DNA from: Zhaonella formicivorans
Lineage (GTDB): Bacteria; Bacillota; DUOV01; Zhaonellaceae
NCBI RefSeq assembly: GCF_004353525.1
Contig: NZ_CP085524.1
Location: forward strand, 754,001 to 818,000
Direction: 5' to 3'
DNA length: 64,000 bases
Below the pieces are notes generated by a model. That model was not told where the DNA came from, ran no database searches, and saw nothing but the letters and a program-made list of their open reading frames with translations. Shown one piece after another: positions 8,060-16,764 of the stretch (positions are counted from its first letter, which is position 1; every line of letters begins with the position of its first letter). A program made the position numbers and the translations under genes.

Positions 8060-8874
8060 CCCGGGCAATAATATTGCTGGTTACTGGTTTTGTTTGCCAC
8101 CGGTTGTCTGGACCTATAATTCTTAAGCTTATGCAAGCAAATGCCTTGGTCCGCACGAATTATTTGGGAAAAGAAATAATTACGGCAGGAGGGTTAACAA
8201 TCTTTAGCAGTCTGCTAGTAAGCATATTTTTTGTCAGTGCAATTTTTCCGGAGCAACAGCTTCCATGGCTGTTTTTCTTTGGCTGTGTTCTGATAACTTT
8301 GGTAGGCCTTTTAGACGACATTTGGGGCAATCATAAAGTTAAAGGTTTGCATGGCCACTTGCGCTCTCTCTGTAAAGGGGAATTGACCACGGGAGGGATT
8401 AAAGCGCTGACAGGCTTTGTCCTGGCATTCTTAACAAGCAGGCATTTTAGCCAAGATTATTTGAGTTTGGCAGTAAATGCGCTTTTGCTAGCTTTAGCAA
8501 TCAATGCGCTAAATCTTCTTGATTTGCGTCCCGGCAGGACAATTAAAGTTTTCCTGCTTGGTTTTTTGCTGCTATTCTGGAAGTATGGGTTGTTGGTGGA
8601 ACAGGGATGGATATTAGTTATGGTAGGCGCTTCTCTTTCCTATGCTCCGCTGGATTTCCGCGGAAAAGTCATGCTAGGGGACACCGGTTCCAACCTGCTG
8701 GGCTTTGCCTTAGGATATAGTTTAGTAGCCCTAATCCCTTTGTATACCAAAGCATTTTTGCTGATGCTGCTTGTATTGCTGCACTGGTACAGTGAACGTT
8801 ATTCATTGACCGAGTTCATAGCTCGTGTAAGCATACTTGATTTCTTTGATCGCCTGGGTAGGCCTGAAGTATGA
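8053..8874 (+). CDS. MraY/WecA-like phospho-glycosyltransferase, membrane protein
   Basis: A 273-residue polytopic membrane protein with the hallmarks of the polyprenyl-phosphate N-acetylhexosamine-1-phosphate transferase family: LLDDIWGN (Mg-binding Asp pair), NALNLLDLRPGR and MLGDTGSNLLGF. It is shorter than MraY (about 320 residues) and lies outside the mur cluster, so it is probably not the essential MraY. The last codons share ATGA with the following frame. Linked to steA and a GT2 enzyme, it may start a secondary envelope polymer; the substrate is unknown. Confidence 0.85.
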   Translation: MLARAIILLVTGFVCHRLSGPIILKLMQANALVRTNYLGKEIITAGGLTIFSSLLVSIFFVSAIFPEQQLPWLFFFGCVLITLVGLLDDIWGNHKVKGLHGHLRSLCKGELTTGGIKALTGFVLAFLTSRHFSQDYLSLAVNALLLALAINALNLLDLRPGRTIKVFLLGFLLLFWKYGLLVEQGWILVMVGASLSYAPLDFRGKVMLGDTGSNLLGFALGYSLVALIPLYTKAFLLMLLVLLHWYSERYSLTEFIARVSILDFFDRLGRPEV

Positions 8875-8888
8875 GAGCAGGTGAAGAA

Positions 8889-9962
8889 ATGTTGAGTTTT
8901 AAGCGTGGCAAGGTAGAGGAAGTTTTGGCCAAAAGACCGGGTTGCACGGAAATTCTGGTACAAATAGAAGGGGAACGTTCCAAAGCTATCAATTACGATC
9001 AACTTACAGGCAATATCTCCCCCGGAGACATAGTGGTGGTCAATACTACCGCGGTAGAATTGAATTTAGGCACTGGCGGTTATCATTTCGTGATTAACAA
9101 TCTAAGCCGGGAAAATATGCCTCTGGAAGGTCAGGGCCATATTATGAAATTGCGTTACACCCCTATGCAAATGAAAGTCCTCAGCGTGGAGGAAGAGGCC
9201 AGTCCTTTTCGCAAGAAACTTGAAGTCGCCGATTCTTTAAAGCAAACACCGGTTGTAGCTGCCCTCTTGCACAGCATGTTAGCCCCTGTAGCGCTGGCGA
9301 TTAAAGCCCAGGCTTCGAAAAAAATTCGTGTCGTATACATGATGACTGACGGCGCTGCGCTGCCGCTGGCTTTGAGCAGGATAGTACCGGAATTATTGGA
9401 ACGGGGCTTAATCCACGGAACAGTGACCGTAGGTAATGCCTTTGGTGGGCAAATTGAAGCGGTAAATATTTATTCCGGCTTGCTTGCAGCCAAGTCAGTT
9501 TTGGAAGCTGATATTATTATTGCTGCCATGGGTCCCGGTATAGTAGGAACAGGAACTAAATGGGGCTTCAGCGGTGTGGAACAAGGATTTGTGCTAAACG
9601 CTGCCGCTGTTTTAGAGGGTATACCGCTGGCAGTACCAAGGATAAGCTTTGCAGATCCCCGCTCACGGCATTATGGCATAAGCCACCATACCTTAACTGT
9701 GCTCCAAAAGGTTGCATTAGCCCCCACGGTAGTTCCAATGGCCAGGTTACCGGAAAACCAAATGCAGGTAGTGCTAGAACAATGGAAAGAGGCTCGCTTG
9801 CAGCGGCATTGTCTCAAGGTGGTGGAAGCTGAAAAGCAATTTGAGGAACTGGTTGTTTCAGGATTAAACTTGGCCACAATGGGGCGAAGCCCCGAAAAAG
9901 ATAAAGCATTCTTTTTAACTAGTGTAGCGGCCGGTATTGTGGCTGCTGAACTGGCCGGTTAA
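8889..9962 (+). CDS. DUF3866 family protein
   Basis: A 357-residue cytosolic protein of the DUF3866 family, function unknown. The N-terminus (MLSFKRGKVEEVL, ISPGDIVVVNTTAVELNLGTGGYHFV) looks like a small beta domain. The rest is a Rossmann-like alpha/beta body with GPGIVGTGTKWGFSGVEQG and LVVSGLNLATMGR. ATG 8889 follows CAGGTGAAG; an upstream in-frame ATG (8871) overlaps the previous stop but has no better ribosome site. Its stop overlaps by four bases the stop of the convergent mciZ-like gene. It is commonly found near nudF in Clostridia (recollection), as here. Confidence 0.85.
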   Translation: MLSFKRGKVEEVLAKRPGCTEILVQIEGERSKAINYDQLTGNISPGDIVVVNTTAVELNLGTGGYHFVINNLSRENMPLEGQGHIMKLRYTPMQMKVLSVEEEASPFRKKLEVADSLKQTPVVAALLHSMLAPVALAIKAQASKKIRVVYMMTDGAALPLALSRIVPELLERGLIHGTVTVGNAFGGQIEAVNIYSGLLAAKSVLEADIIIAAMGPGIVGTGTKWGFSGVEQGFVLNAAAVLEGIPLAVPRISFADPRSRHYGISHHTLTVLQKVALAPTVVPMARLPENQMQVVLEQWKEARLQRHCLKVVEAEKQFEELVVSGLNLATMGRSPEKDKAFFLTSVAAGIVAAELAG

Positions 9963-10084
9963 TGCAGCGCAGTGCGGAGAATTTCTTTAACAGTTGTCTC
10001 CGTGGAAAAATTTTGCAAAAAAGTGCTCAGTTCCTTGATCTTGCCAATAAAAGTAAAGGAGTTTTTGGTATAGATAATTTCCAT
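9959..10084 (-). CDS. MciZ-like FtsZ-ring inhibitor peptide, 41 residues
   Basis: A short minus-strand gene with a strong ribosome site: AGGGGG 7 nt before the ATG (complement of 10082-10084). The peptide contains FTFIGKIKELSTFLQNF and ends VKEILRTALH. It has the size and pattern of Bacillus MciZ (about 40 residues, VGKAWEI...LKEY...VKDW), which binds FtsZ and blocks Z-ring assembly in the mother cell. As I recall, B. subtilis mciZ also lies beside nudF and near spoIIM, and here the divergent neighbour is a nudF-type Nudix gene. A sigma-E-like promoter lies upstream. Identity rests on weak sequence similarity plus synteny. Confidence 0.6.
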   Translation of the reverse strand: MEIIYTKNSFTFIGKIKELSTFLQNFSTETTVKEILRTALH

Positions 10085-10126
10085 TACATATCCCCCTGTT
10101 GTTGTGAGATTAATCCAAGTGCTATT

Positions 10127-10153
10127 ATTATATGAATAAGACCAAAAAGTATG
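10127..10153 (-). promoter_or_regulatory. Sigma-E-like promoter of the mciZ-like gene
   Basis: On the minus strand, CATACT (10153-10148), 13 nt, CATATAAT (10134-10127). The -10 has one mismatch to the sigma-E form CATACAAT, and the spacing fits. The -35 overlaps the start region of the divergent Nudix gene. Confidence 0.45.
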
Positions 10154-10162
10154 AGGGGTGGT

Positions 10163-10708
10163 ATGATGGAAGAGCAAACCATACACAGTAAAACTGTCTT
10201 TAGGGGCAAAGTAGTTAGCCTGAGGCTGGAAGAAGTACAATTGCCAGATGGGCGCACAACCACTAGGGAAATTGTAGAACACCCGGGAGCGGTGGCTGTA
10301 ATTCCCCTTTTAAACAGCGGAGAAATCGCCATGGTCAAACAGTATAGAAAACCGGTAGGGAAAGTTTTATACGAACTCCCTGCCGGAAAGCTGGAAAGAG
10401 GGGAAGAGCCTTTAAATTGTGCGCGAAGGGAATTATTGGAGGAAACAGGGCTAACTGCAAGCCAAATAACTAAACTGCTGGAATTTTACACCACTCCCGG
10501 CTTTAGCGATGAAGTGATGCATCTCTATTTGGCCACGGGACTTGAGCAGGGGGAACAGCGGTTGGACAGCGATGAATTTTTGCAGCTGGAGCGTTTTCCC
10601 CTGGCCACTTTGCTGAAAATGGTGCGGGAAGGTCAAATCCAAGATGCAAAGACTATCATTGGGCTGCTATGGTTAGCCAATAAAAATTGCTTGGGAGAAA
10701 AAAGGTGA
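10163..10708 (+). CDS. nudF: Nudix hydrolase, ADP-ribose pyrophosphatase type
   Basis: Hydrolyses ADP-ribose to AMP and ribose-5-phosphate. The Nudix box is complete (GKLERGEEPLNCARRE then LLEETG, about residues 77-99), preceded by ELPAG and followed by FYTTPGFSDEVMHLYLA; the Pro in the latter is typical of ADP-ribose-specific members. About 182 residues. ATG codons at 10163 and 10166 follow GAGGGGTGG; the upstream ATG 10151 has no site. It overlaps the next gene by 4 bp (GTGA). The order nudF, unknown, spoIIM, ..., xerD parallels the Bacillus chromosome. Confidence 0.9.
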   Translation: MMEEQTIHSKTVFRGKVVSLRLEEVQLPDGRTTTREIVEHPGAVAVIPLLNSGEIAMVKQYRKPVGKVLYELPAGKLERGEEPLNCARRELLEETGLTASQITKLLEFYTTPGFSDEVMHLYLATGLEQGEQRLDSDEFLQLERFPLATLLKMVREGQIQDAKTIIGLLWLANKNCLGEKR

Positions 10709-11385
10709 CAAAGGTATTCCAACCACAGGTTTCAGTGACTGCTGACGCCACCGGCGCATATCAGGCGGGAAAAAGTGGAAATCTCGTGATTATAGTAGAT
10801 GTAATTGACATGAGTACCACCTTGGAGAGCGCTTTAGAAGCGGGCGCAACAGCGGTTTTTGGTGCCAGTCCGGCCAGTGTGCGACCGCCTGTGCCGGTAG
10901 ACCCGGGGAAAATAGGATTAGAAGCCGGCAGCTTGGCCGTTAAGTTCCACAGCCCGTTGATAGTGGTGTGTGAACCGCGCTGGGGCAAAAGGTCAGACTT
11001 CATAGCCAGCGCTGCCGAAGTGCTGGAAGGCATCCACCTGGCCGGAGCCGAGATTGCTGACATTATCCCTAATTTAGGGGCCTCTACCGTTAAAATATGT
11101 GATTTTAAACAAAAGGTAGTGGTTGCCATCACCGATACGGGAGGGGTTGCCTTTGATGCGGCATATAATGCGGGCGGAACTGTGATCGTCGGGACTATAG
11201 CCAGAACTTTCCACAGCAAAGGGACAAAACCTGCTCAGAACGCTGTTGCCAGGGCACTGGCAATGGCTCAACAGTTAAAGAAAGACATAAGTGTGGTAGC
11301 TGCCAGCGCCAATTCGCTGGAAGATGTCCTAGCTGCCCAATATATTGGACAGCGCCTTTGGGAAGCAATCAGAAATAAGTATTAG
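10705..11385 (+). CDS. Unrecognised alpha/beta protein, weakly ComB-like
   Basis: A 226-residue soluble protein between nudF and spoIIM. The segment VIIVDVIDMSTTLESALEAGATAVFGASP resembles the strand-loop-helix start of ComB-type 2-phosphosulfolactate phosphatases (there IDVLRAST), and VVVAITDTGGVAFDAAYNAGG and NAVARALAMA recall their second half. The usual Arg is absent and overall similarity is weak, so I give no function. GTG 10705 was chosen for GGGAGA at 10692 and the GTGA overlap with nudF; TTG 10687 is an alternative. Confidence 0.6.
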   Translation: MTKVFQPQVSVTADATGAYQAGKSGNLVIIVDVIDMSTTLESALEAGATAVFGASPASVRPPVPVDPGKIGLEAGSLAVKFHSPLIVVCEPRWGKRSDFIASAAEVLEGIHLAGAEIADIIPNLGASTVKICDFKQKVVVAITDTGGVAFDAAYNAGGTVIVGTIARTFHSKGTKPAQNAVARALAMAQQLKKDISVVAASANSLEDVLAAQYIGQRLWEAIRNKY

Positions 11386-11479
11386 TACTACCGCTGCAGT
11401 TAATTTTTTGGTACTTGGTATAAAACTCGTCCAAAGGCCATAGGTATGTATAAGAATGGCTTTAGGAGGAACTGCTGCT

Positions 11480-12109
11480 ATGGGGAAAAAGTTCTGGCGT
11501 GTTATTAGTGTACATTGGAAGGACAATCTCTTGCTTTATATGGTCATCATTTTATTTTTACTTCTAGGCATTCTTGCCGGTGCTCTCGGGGCAAAAACTT
11601 TAAGTTCCAAACAGGAAGGAGAGCTTATAGAATATTTAAATCGTTTTGCTGCCAGTTTTACCAGCGTCGAAGTAGAGCCGGGCATATTAGTCAGACAGTC
11701 GCTGCTGACCAATTTAAAACTGCTTGGAATAGTTTGGTTTCTGGGTTTGACTGTACTTGGCGCCCCTTTGATCCTATTAGTTATTGCAGCCAAAGGTTTT
11801 TACCTTGGTTTTACCGCAGGTTTTTTGATTCAGGAAAAGGGGATGGCAGGCATCCTGTTAACTGCTCTGGCGCTGCTTCCGCAGAATATATTCAACCTGC
11901 CTGCGTTGGTGGCAGCAGGAGTAACTGCAGCCTCTTTTTCCTTTTGGCTCTTTAAAGGTCGGGTTAAAGAGCGCAATAAAAAGCTTTCACAACAATTCCT
12001 TATTTATACGTTACTGCTAGGGAGTCTTGCGGGGTTTATTTTATTAGGGTCCTTATTAGAAGCCTACCTGACTCCTCAATTGATAAAAATGGTCATAATG
12101 TATCTCTAA
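11480..12109 (+). CDS. spoIIM: Stage II sporulation protein M
   Basis: Membrane component of the SpoIID-SpoIIM-SpoIIP engulfment complex, acting in the mother-cell membrane at the septum. The 209-residue protein has five or so hydrophobic segments: one near residues 17-36, two in the middle (IVWFLGLTVLGAPLILLVIAA; ILLTALALLPQNIFNLPALVAAG), and a C-terminal one (LIYTLLLGSLAGFILLGSLLEAYLTP). LLPQNIFNLPAL is the DUF95/SpoIIM signature region. AGGAGG at 11465 supports ATG 11480. It is followed by a terminator. SpoIIP is also in this window, 46 kb away. Confidence 0.9.
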   Translation: MGKKFWRVISVHWKDNLLLYMVIILFLLLGILAGALGAKTLSSKQEGELIEYLNRFAASFTSVEVEPGILVRQSLLTNLKLLGIVWFLGLTVLGAPLILLVIAAKGFYLGFTAGFLIQEKGMAGILLTALALLPQNIFNLPALVAAGVTAASFSFWLFKGRVKERNKKLSQQFLIYTLLLGSLAGFILLGSLLEAYLTPQLIKMVIMYL

Positions 12110-12130
12110 ATTTACTCATTGCAAGTAATG

Positions 12131-12154
12131 CTTGGCTAACTGCCAAGTTTTTTT
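12131..12154 (+). terminator. Intrinsic terminator after spoIIM
   Basis: CTTGGC (12131-12136), loop TAACT, GCCAAG (12142-12147), seven Ts. Confidence 0.85.
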
Positions 12155-12230
12155 ATTTCAGCCGCCACTGGAATAAAAATTGCCATATTACGAACAATAG
12201 TTAAAAATTGCGGTAAGGGAGCGAGGAGTA

Positions 12231-13349
12231 ATGCTTATCGGCGTGCCTAAAGAAATTAAAAACAATGAGAACAGGGTGGCGCTTACGCCGGGAGGCGCTG
12301 CAAATCTTGTTCGTCTTGGGCATAAAGTCCTAGTTGAAACTAACGCAGGGGTGGGGAGCGGCTATCTGGACAGCGAATATGTTGTTGCAGGCGCCCAAAT
12401 AGCACCGGATCGGGTCAGTGTTTACGGCGAAGCAGACATGATTATGAAGGTCAAGGAGCCTTTGCCGGAAGAATATGATTTATTCAGGGAAAAACAAGTG
12501 ATTTTCACTTATTTACACCTTGCCCCGGAACCTGAGCTAACCAGAGCCTTAATGCGCCGCAAAGTAGTGGCCATTGCTTATGAAACTATTCAATTACCTG
12601 ACGGAAGCCTGCCCTTATTAACCCCTATGAGCGAGGTAGCCGGCAGAATGTCGGTGCAAATTGGCGCCCATTTTCTGCAAAAACCTGAAGGTGGTAGAGG
12701 AGTTCTCTTAGGCGGTGTTCCAGGGGTGGCGCCGGCTGACGTGGTCATTGTGGGCGGAGGTATTGTAGGGACTAATGCGGCAAAAATGGCGGTGGGCTTA
12801 GGAGCACAAGTAACAATTTTGGACCTGAATGCAGCCCGGTTGAGGTACCTGGATGATCTTTTCCAAGGCAGGACTAAAAATCTGATGTCAAACCAGCATA
12901 ATTTATCCATGGCGGTGAAATATGCGGATTTGCTCATCGGGGCAGTTTTAATCCCCGGTGCACGGGCTCCGAGGGTTGTTACGGAAGACATGGTAAAAAC
13001 CATGAAAAAGGGTGCAGTAATCGTAGACGTTGCCATTGACCAAGGGGGGTGCGTGGAAACAATCGATAGAGTCACTACTCACAGCAACCCTATTTACGAA
13101 AAACATGGGGTGCTTCATTATGCTGTGGCTAATATTCCTGGAGCTGTAGCCAGGACCGCTACTATTGCGTTAACCAATGTAACATTGCCTTATGCTATAG
13201 AAATTGTGCAGAAAGGATACGAAAGAGCCATCAAAGAAAACGGTGCTTTAGCGCTGGGAGTAAACGTTATTGACGGCCAAGTGGTTTATAAAGCAGTTGC
13301 AGATGCTTTAAATTTACCTTATGTGCCTTTGCCGGAACTGTTGAAGTAG
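12231..13349 (+). CDS. ald: Alanine dehydrogenase
   Basis: NAD-dependent oxidative deamination of L-alanine to pyruvate and ammonia; a cytosolic hexamer. The 372 residues are typical. Visible landmarks: [20 protein letters not shown] at the N-terminus, the substrate-binding MKVKEP (Lys) and YLHLAPE (catalytic His), the Rossmann loop [16 protein letters not shown] near residue 175, and VDVAIDQGG (catalytic Asp). AGGGAGCGAGGAGTA precedes ATG 12231. In spore formers it serves sporulation carbon/nitrogen supply and L-alanine turnover around germination. Single gene between terminators or spacers. Confidence 0.96.
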   Translation: MLIGVPKEIKNNENRVALTPGGAANLVRLGHKVLVETNAGVGSGYLDSEYVVAGAQIAPDRVSVYGEADMIMKVKEPLPEEYDLFREKQVIFTYLHLAPEPELTRALMRRKVVAIAYETIQLPDGSLPLLTPMSEVAGRMSVQIGAHFLQKPEGGRGVLLGGVPGVAPADVVIVGGGIVGTNAAKMAVGLGAQVTILDLNAARLRYLDDLFQGRTKNLMSNQHNLSMAVKYADLLIGAVLIPGARAPRVVTEDMVKTMKKGAVIVDVAIDQGGCVETIDRVTTHSNPIYEKHGVLHYAVANIPGAVARTATIALTNVTLPYAIEIVQKGYERAIKENGALALGVNVIDGQVVYKAVADALNLPYVPLPELLK

Positions 13350-13675
13350 CTTGAAGCGCGGTTTGGTCGGGTAGCGCTCGGAAATCCTCAGTAGAAGCTT
13401 TTTAAAAACCTTTTTAACTTGTCTAAAGGAGGTTTACATGCAGGGGGAGGAAAAATTTCTAAGCGATGTAGCTGCTTTTTTGTGGAGAATTCATAGTTTT
13501 TTTCACTATTTTTAGGGTCAAATTATGATGGAAAAGCGGTGAGATAACTTTTTGCGCAAGAAGATAAACTTCAAGCGGTTAGGCTAAACGAGCTTTGTAA
13601 CTTTGGGAGGAGTTTACTGCTTAATGTGGAATAAGTTAGGATAGACTTTCCATACAGGTATGGGGCTGGTAGATT
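13350..13675. other. 326-bp spacer between ald and xerD
   Basis: It contains one candidate small ORF (listed separately). AGCGC (near 13356) and GCGCT (near 13374) could form a hairpin but no T-run follows. GGGAGGAG near 13605 precedes only a six-codon frame. No fur or yqzK gene is present, unlike the corresponding Bacillus region. Confidence 0.6.
13438..13515 (+). CDS. Possible 25-residue peptide gene
   Basis: ATG 13438 follows a good AAAGGAGG site. The product is MQGEEKFLSDVAAFLWR followed by IHSFFHYF: amphipathic, with an aromatic C-terminal end, possibly membrane-interacting. No family is recognised; it might be a YqzL-type sporulation peptide, but the similarity is not convincing. Confidence 0.35.
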   Translation: MQGEEKFLSDVAAFLWRIHSFFHYF

Positions 13676-14566
13676 ATGAGAAGCAATGTGGAAGAATTTA
13701 TCCATTATTTGGCGGTTGAGAGAGGTTTAGCCGAGAATACTCTTGAATCTTATTATCGAGATTTAATAGGTTTTTGCACGTTTGCTGCTGAGGTGGCCAA
13801 AGTGCGAAACGTGGGAGAAGTAACAAGGGAAGTAATTCTGCGCTACCTGCTGAATATGCAAAAAGAAGGCAAGTCACCGGCTACTTTAGCCCGGCATGTG
13901 GCCGCCCTCAAGTCCTTTTATCATTTTTTATTGCGGGAAAAGCTGATCGAGTTCGATCCTACTCTAAATGTAGATACGCCTAAACTCGCGCGCAAGCTGC
14001 CCCAAATTCTGTCGGTTGCTGAGGTCGACCGTCTTTTGCAACAGCCTGATCCTTCAACGCCAGCTGGCTTACGGGACAAATCAATGTTGGAACTAATGTA
14101 CGCCACCGGTTTGAGGGTGAGTGAACTGGTCTCTTTACAGATAAATCAGGTTAACTGTGATACAGGGTTTATCCGCTGTACCGGTAAAGGCGCCAAAGAG
14201 AGAATTGTCCCTATTGGCAGCGTAGCCAAAGAGTGTCTTAACGCTTATTTGGCCTATGGCAGAGTTAAACTTCTCAAAATACCAAAAGAAGAAGCATTGT
14301 TTATCAACCAGATGGGTGCCCGGCTTACCAGACAAGGGTTTTGGAAAATTTTAAAAAAATACGCCAGAAAAGCAGGCATCGCCAAAGATATAACACCCCA
14401 TACCCTGCGCCATTCCTTTGCTACCCATCTTTTGGAGAATGGCGCGGATTTGCGAGTAGTACAAGAGATGTTGGGGCATGCAGACATTACAACCACTCAA
14501 GTATACACCCATTTGACCAGCCGTCATTTGAAAGAGGTCTATAACAAAACCCACCCTAGGGCATAG
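13676..14566 (+). CDS. xerD: Tyrosine recombinase XerD
   Basis: Site-specific recombinase acting with XerC at dif to resolve chromosome dimers. The 296-residue protein has the N-terminal SAM-like core-binding domain (residues 1-85: [22 protein letters not shown]). The catalytic domain carries all six active-site residues: Arg in ATGLRVSEL, Lys in [12 protein letters not shown], His and Arg in [11 protein letters not shown], His in [10 protein letters not shown], and Tyr in VYTHLT. A recognisable ribosome site is weak (GGGGCTGGTAG). It is followed 11-20 bp later by deoB, as in many Clostridia. Confidence 0.94.
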   Translation: MRSNVEEFIHYLAVERGLAENTLESYYRDLIGFCTFAAEVAKVRNVGEVTREVILRYLLNMQKEGKSPATLARHVAALKSFYHFLLREKLIEFDPTLNVDTPKLARKLPQILSVAEVDRLLQQPDPSTPAGLRDKSMLELMYATGLRVSELVSLQINQVNCDTGFIRCTGKGAKERIVPIGSVAKECLNAYLAYGRVKLLKIPKEEALFINQMGARLTRQGFWKILKKYARKAGIAKDITPHTLRHSFATHLLENGADLRVVQEMLGHADITTTQVYTHLTSRHLKEVYNKTHPRA

Positions 14567-14585
14567 TTCGGTAGAGGTGAATAGT

Positions 14586-15773
14586 GTGATTAAAAGAGTT
14601 TTATTGATAGTTCTTGACAGCGTAGGGATTGGAGAACTCCCCGATGCGGAAAAGTACGGGGACACCGGCAGCAATACTCTTGGTAATATAGCCGCTACAG
14701 TCGGGCTTAAGTTACCTAACATGCAAAACATGGGCCTAGGCAATATAGCTCCTCTCCATGGAATTGAACCTGTAACGCAACCTACCGCCGCTTTTGGCAA
14801 AATGGCGGAGCTTTCACCGGGAAAGGACACAACAACCGGCCATTGGGAAATAGCGGGAATTATTTTGGAAAAACCATTTCCTACTTACCCCCATGGCTTT
14901 CCCCCTGAAATTATCGAGGAATTTGAGCGGAAAACAGGCAGGAAGGTATTAGGCAACAAAGTAGCTTCAGGGACAGAGATCATTGGAGAATTAGGTGAAG
15001 AGCATCTTAAAACCGGAAGGCCTATCGTTTATACTTCTGCTGACAGCGTGTTTCAGATCGCTGCTCATGAGGACATAATTCCCCTGACTGAATTATACGA
15101 AATGTGCAAAGCTGCCCGAGCAATTTTACAAGGCGACCATGCTGTGGGAAGGGTTATTGCCCGGCCATTTATAGGCTCACCGGGTAATTTCCAGAGAACA
15201 GCTAACCGGCATGACTATTCTTTGGCCCCGCCTAGCCCCACCGTGCTGGAATTAATAAGGAATAGCGGTTTGGAAGTAGTGGGGGTAGGAAAAATTAATG
15301 ATATCTATGCAGGCAAAGGCATTACCAGGTCGGTATCAATTAAGCATAACATGGATGGCGTGGATCGTACCATTGAAGTTTTTCAAGAGGTAGCTTCAGG
15401 CTTGGTATTTACCAATCTTGTAGATTATGATTCCAAATACGGGCATCGCAATGATCCGGTTGGTTACGCCAAAGCTTTGGAAGAGTTTGATGGCCGTTTA
15501 CCCGAAATTTTAAGTGTTTTAGATCAGGAGGATGTTTTGATCATTACCGCCGATCATGGCTGCGATCCTACAACACCCAGTACCGATCATTCCAGGGAGT
15601 ATGTACCGCTTTTAATTCATGGAGCCAAAATAAAAGTAGGCGTTAATCTCGGAATTAGAAAGAGTTTTGCCGATTTGGGTGCAACAGTAACTGACATGTT
15701 GGGGGTAGCTCCGCCTCCCCACGGGGTGAGCATGTATAAATTAATTGCGTTACAGGAGGTCAGCAATGCATAA
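14586..15773 (+). CDS. deoB: Phosphopentomutase
   Basis: Interconverts ribose-1-phosphate and ribose-5-phosphate (or the deoxy forms), feeding nucleoside carbon into glycolysis. It is an alkaline-phosphatase-superfamily metalloenzyme: [16 protein letters not shown] (first metal Asp), KDTTTGHWE (nucleophile Thr region), and [11 protein letters not shown] and [23 protein letters not shown] (metal ligands). Length 395 is normal. I chose GTG 14586 because GAGGTGA (14574-14580) lies 5 nt upstream; GTG 14577 would overlap that site. It overlaps the downstream purine nucleoside phosphorylase gene by 8 bp, a functional pair. Confidence 0.95.
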   Translation: MIKRVLLIVLDSVGIGELPDAEKYGDTGSNTLGNIAATVGLKLPNMQNMGLGNIAPLHGIEPVTQPTAAFGKMAELSPGKDTTTGHWEIAGIILEKPFPTYPHGFPPEIIEEFERKTGRKVLGNKVASGTEIIGELGEEHLKTGRPIVYTSADSVFQIAAHEDIIPLTELYEMCKAARAILQGDHAVGRVIARPFIGSPGNFQRTANRHDYSLAPPSPTVLELIRNSGLEVVGVGKINDIYAGKGITRSVSIKHNMDGVDRTIEVFQEVASGLVFTNLVDYDSKYGHRNDPVGYAKALEEFDGRLPEILSVLDQEDVLIITADHGCDPTTPSTDHSREYVPLLIHGAKIKVGVNLGIRKSFADLGATVTDMLGVAPPPHGVSMYKLIALQEVSNA

Positions 15774-16590
15774 TCTAAAACACAAGTTAGAAGACAGTAT
15801 AGGAGTAATTAACCAAGTCAGGGGAGATCTTCAGCCACGGGTCGGTTTAATTTTAGGATCAGGTTTAGGCTCATTGGCAGAAGAAATTACAGCAAAAAAA
15901 GTAGTTCCCTATAAAGATATCCCTCATTTCCCTGTTTCCACCGTTGAAGGCCATGCCGGACAACTTGTTTTTGGGATGCTGGGAAAGGCCCCGGTTATGG
16001 CCTGTCAAGGGCGCTTTCACTATTATGAAGGGTATACTCTGTCGGAAGTTACTTATTCGGTACGGGTGATGCAGCAATTAGGCATAAAAATTTTAATAGT
16101 TACCAATGCGGCGGGAGGTATTAACAAATCTTTTAAACCCGGGGATTTAATGCTTATTTCAGATCATATTAATCTAATGGGAGATAACCCTTTACGCGGT
16201 AAAAACAACCCTGAGATGGGCCCCCGGTTTCCCGATATGTCGGAAGCGTACTCTCAAAAATTAGGACTTTTAGCGCAAAGCGCGGCTGCTGAGCTAGGGA
16301 TAAACTTGCAAACAGGCGTTTACGCAGGTGTGTTTGGCCCCAGCTATGAGACGCCCGCCGAAATCAGGTATTTGCGAACAATAGGTGCTGACGCGGTTGG
16401 GATGTCGACTGTACCGGAGGTGATTGTGGCTAACCACGGAGGCATGGAAGTGTTGGGAATTTCCTGCATAACCAATATGGCGGCAGGCGTTTTAGACCGC
16501 AAACTTAACCACGATGAGGTAATTGAAACCGCCGAAAAAGTGAGGGTCAAGTTTAGTGGTTTAATAAAAAGAATACTGGATACTATTTGA
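15766..16590 (+). CDS. punA: Purine nucleoside phosphorylase
   Basis: Cleaves purine nucleosides with phosphate to base and ribose-1-phosphate, the substrate of the preceding DeoB. The 274 residues include the trimeric-PNP signatures: [14 protein letters not shown] (phosphate loop), [18 protein letters not shown], and [14 protein letters not shown] with Glu contacting the base, then [16 protein letters not shown] 15766 sits 6 nt after AGGAGG inside the end of deoB. A strong terminator follows, closing a xerD-deoB-punA unit. Confidence 0.95.
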   Translation: MHNLKHKLEDSIGVINQVRGDLQPRVGLILGSGLGSLAEEITAKKVVPYKDIPHFPVSTVEGHAGQLVFGMLGKAPVMACQGRFHYYEGYTLSEVTYSVRVMQQLGIKILIVTNAAGGINKSFKPGDLMLISDHINLMGDNPLRGKNNPEMGPRFPDMSEAYSQKLGLLAQSAAAELGINLQTGVYAGVFGPSYETPAEIRYLRTIGADAVGMSTVPEVIVANHGGMEVLGISCITNMAAGVLDRKLNHDEVIETAEKVRVKFSGLIKRILDTI

Positions 16591-16594
16591 TTTC

Positions 16595-16618
16595 AACCCC
16601 GGTTTCCGGGGTTTTTTT
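16595..16618 (+). terminator. Intrinsic terminator after punA
   Basis: AACCCCGG (16595-16602), loop TTT, CCGGGGTT (16606-16613), T-run. Confidence 0.92.
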
Positions 16619-16701
16619 ATTTGTTCTGAAAACATGCTAAAGTGCTTTGGCGTGCATTGGTAAACTGGTTGACTTTAACAAAACGCCAGCGGCTAAATCT
16701 T

Positions 16702-16731
16702 GCATGAGTATGTGGTAAACATCAAATACTA
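16702..16731 (+). promoter_or_regulatory. Possible forespore (sigma-F/G-like) promoter of dacF
   Basis: GCATG (16702-16706) and AATACTA (16725-16731), spacing 18. It resembles GnATR / CATnnTA with one mismatch in the -10. B. subtilis dacF is forespore-expressed, which fits. Confidence 0.4.
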
Positions 16732-16764
16732 GATCAAGCAATTAAGTTCACGAGGAGGAATAAC

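Noticed and set aside
12590-13075. 161-residue minus-strand ORF
   Set aside because: Mirror of ald; composition is odd, no ribosome site, and the + strand gene is certain.
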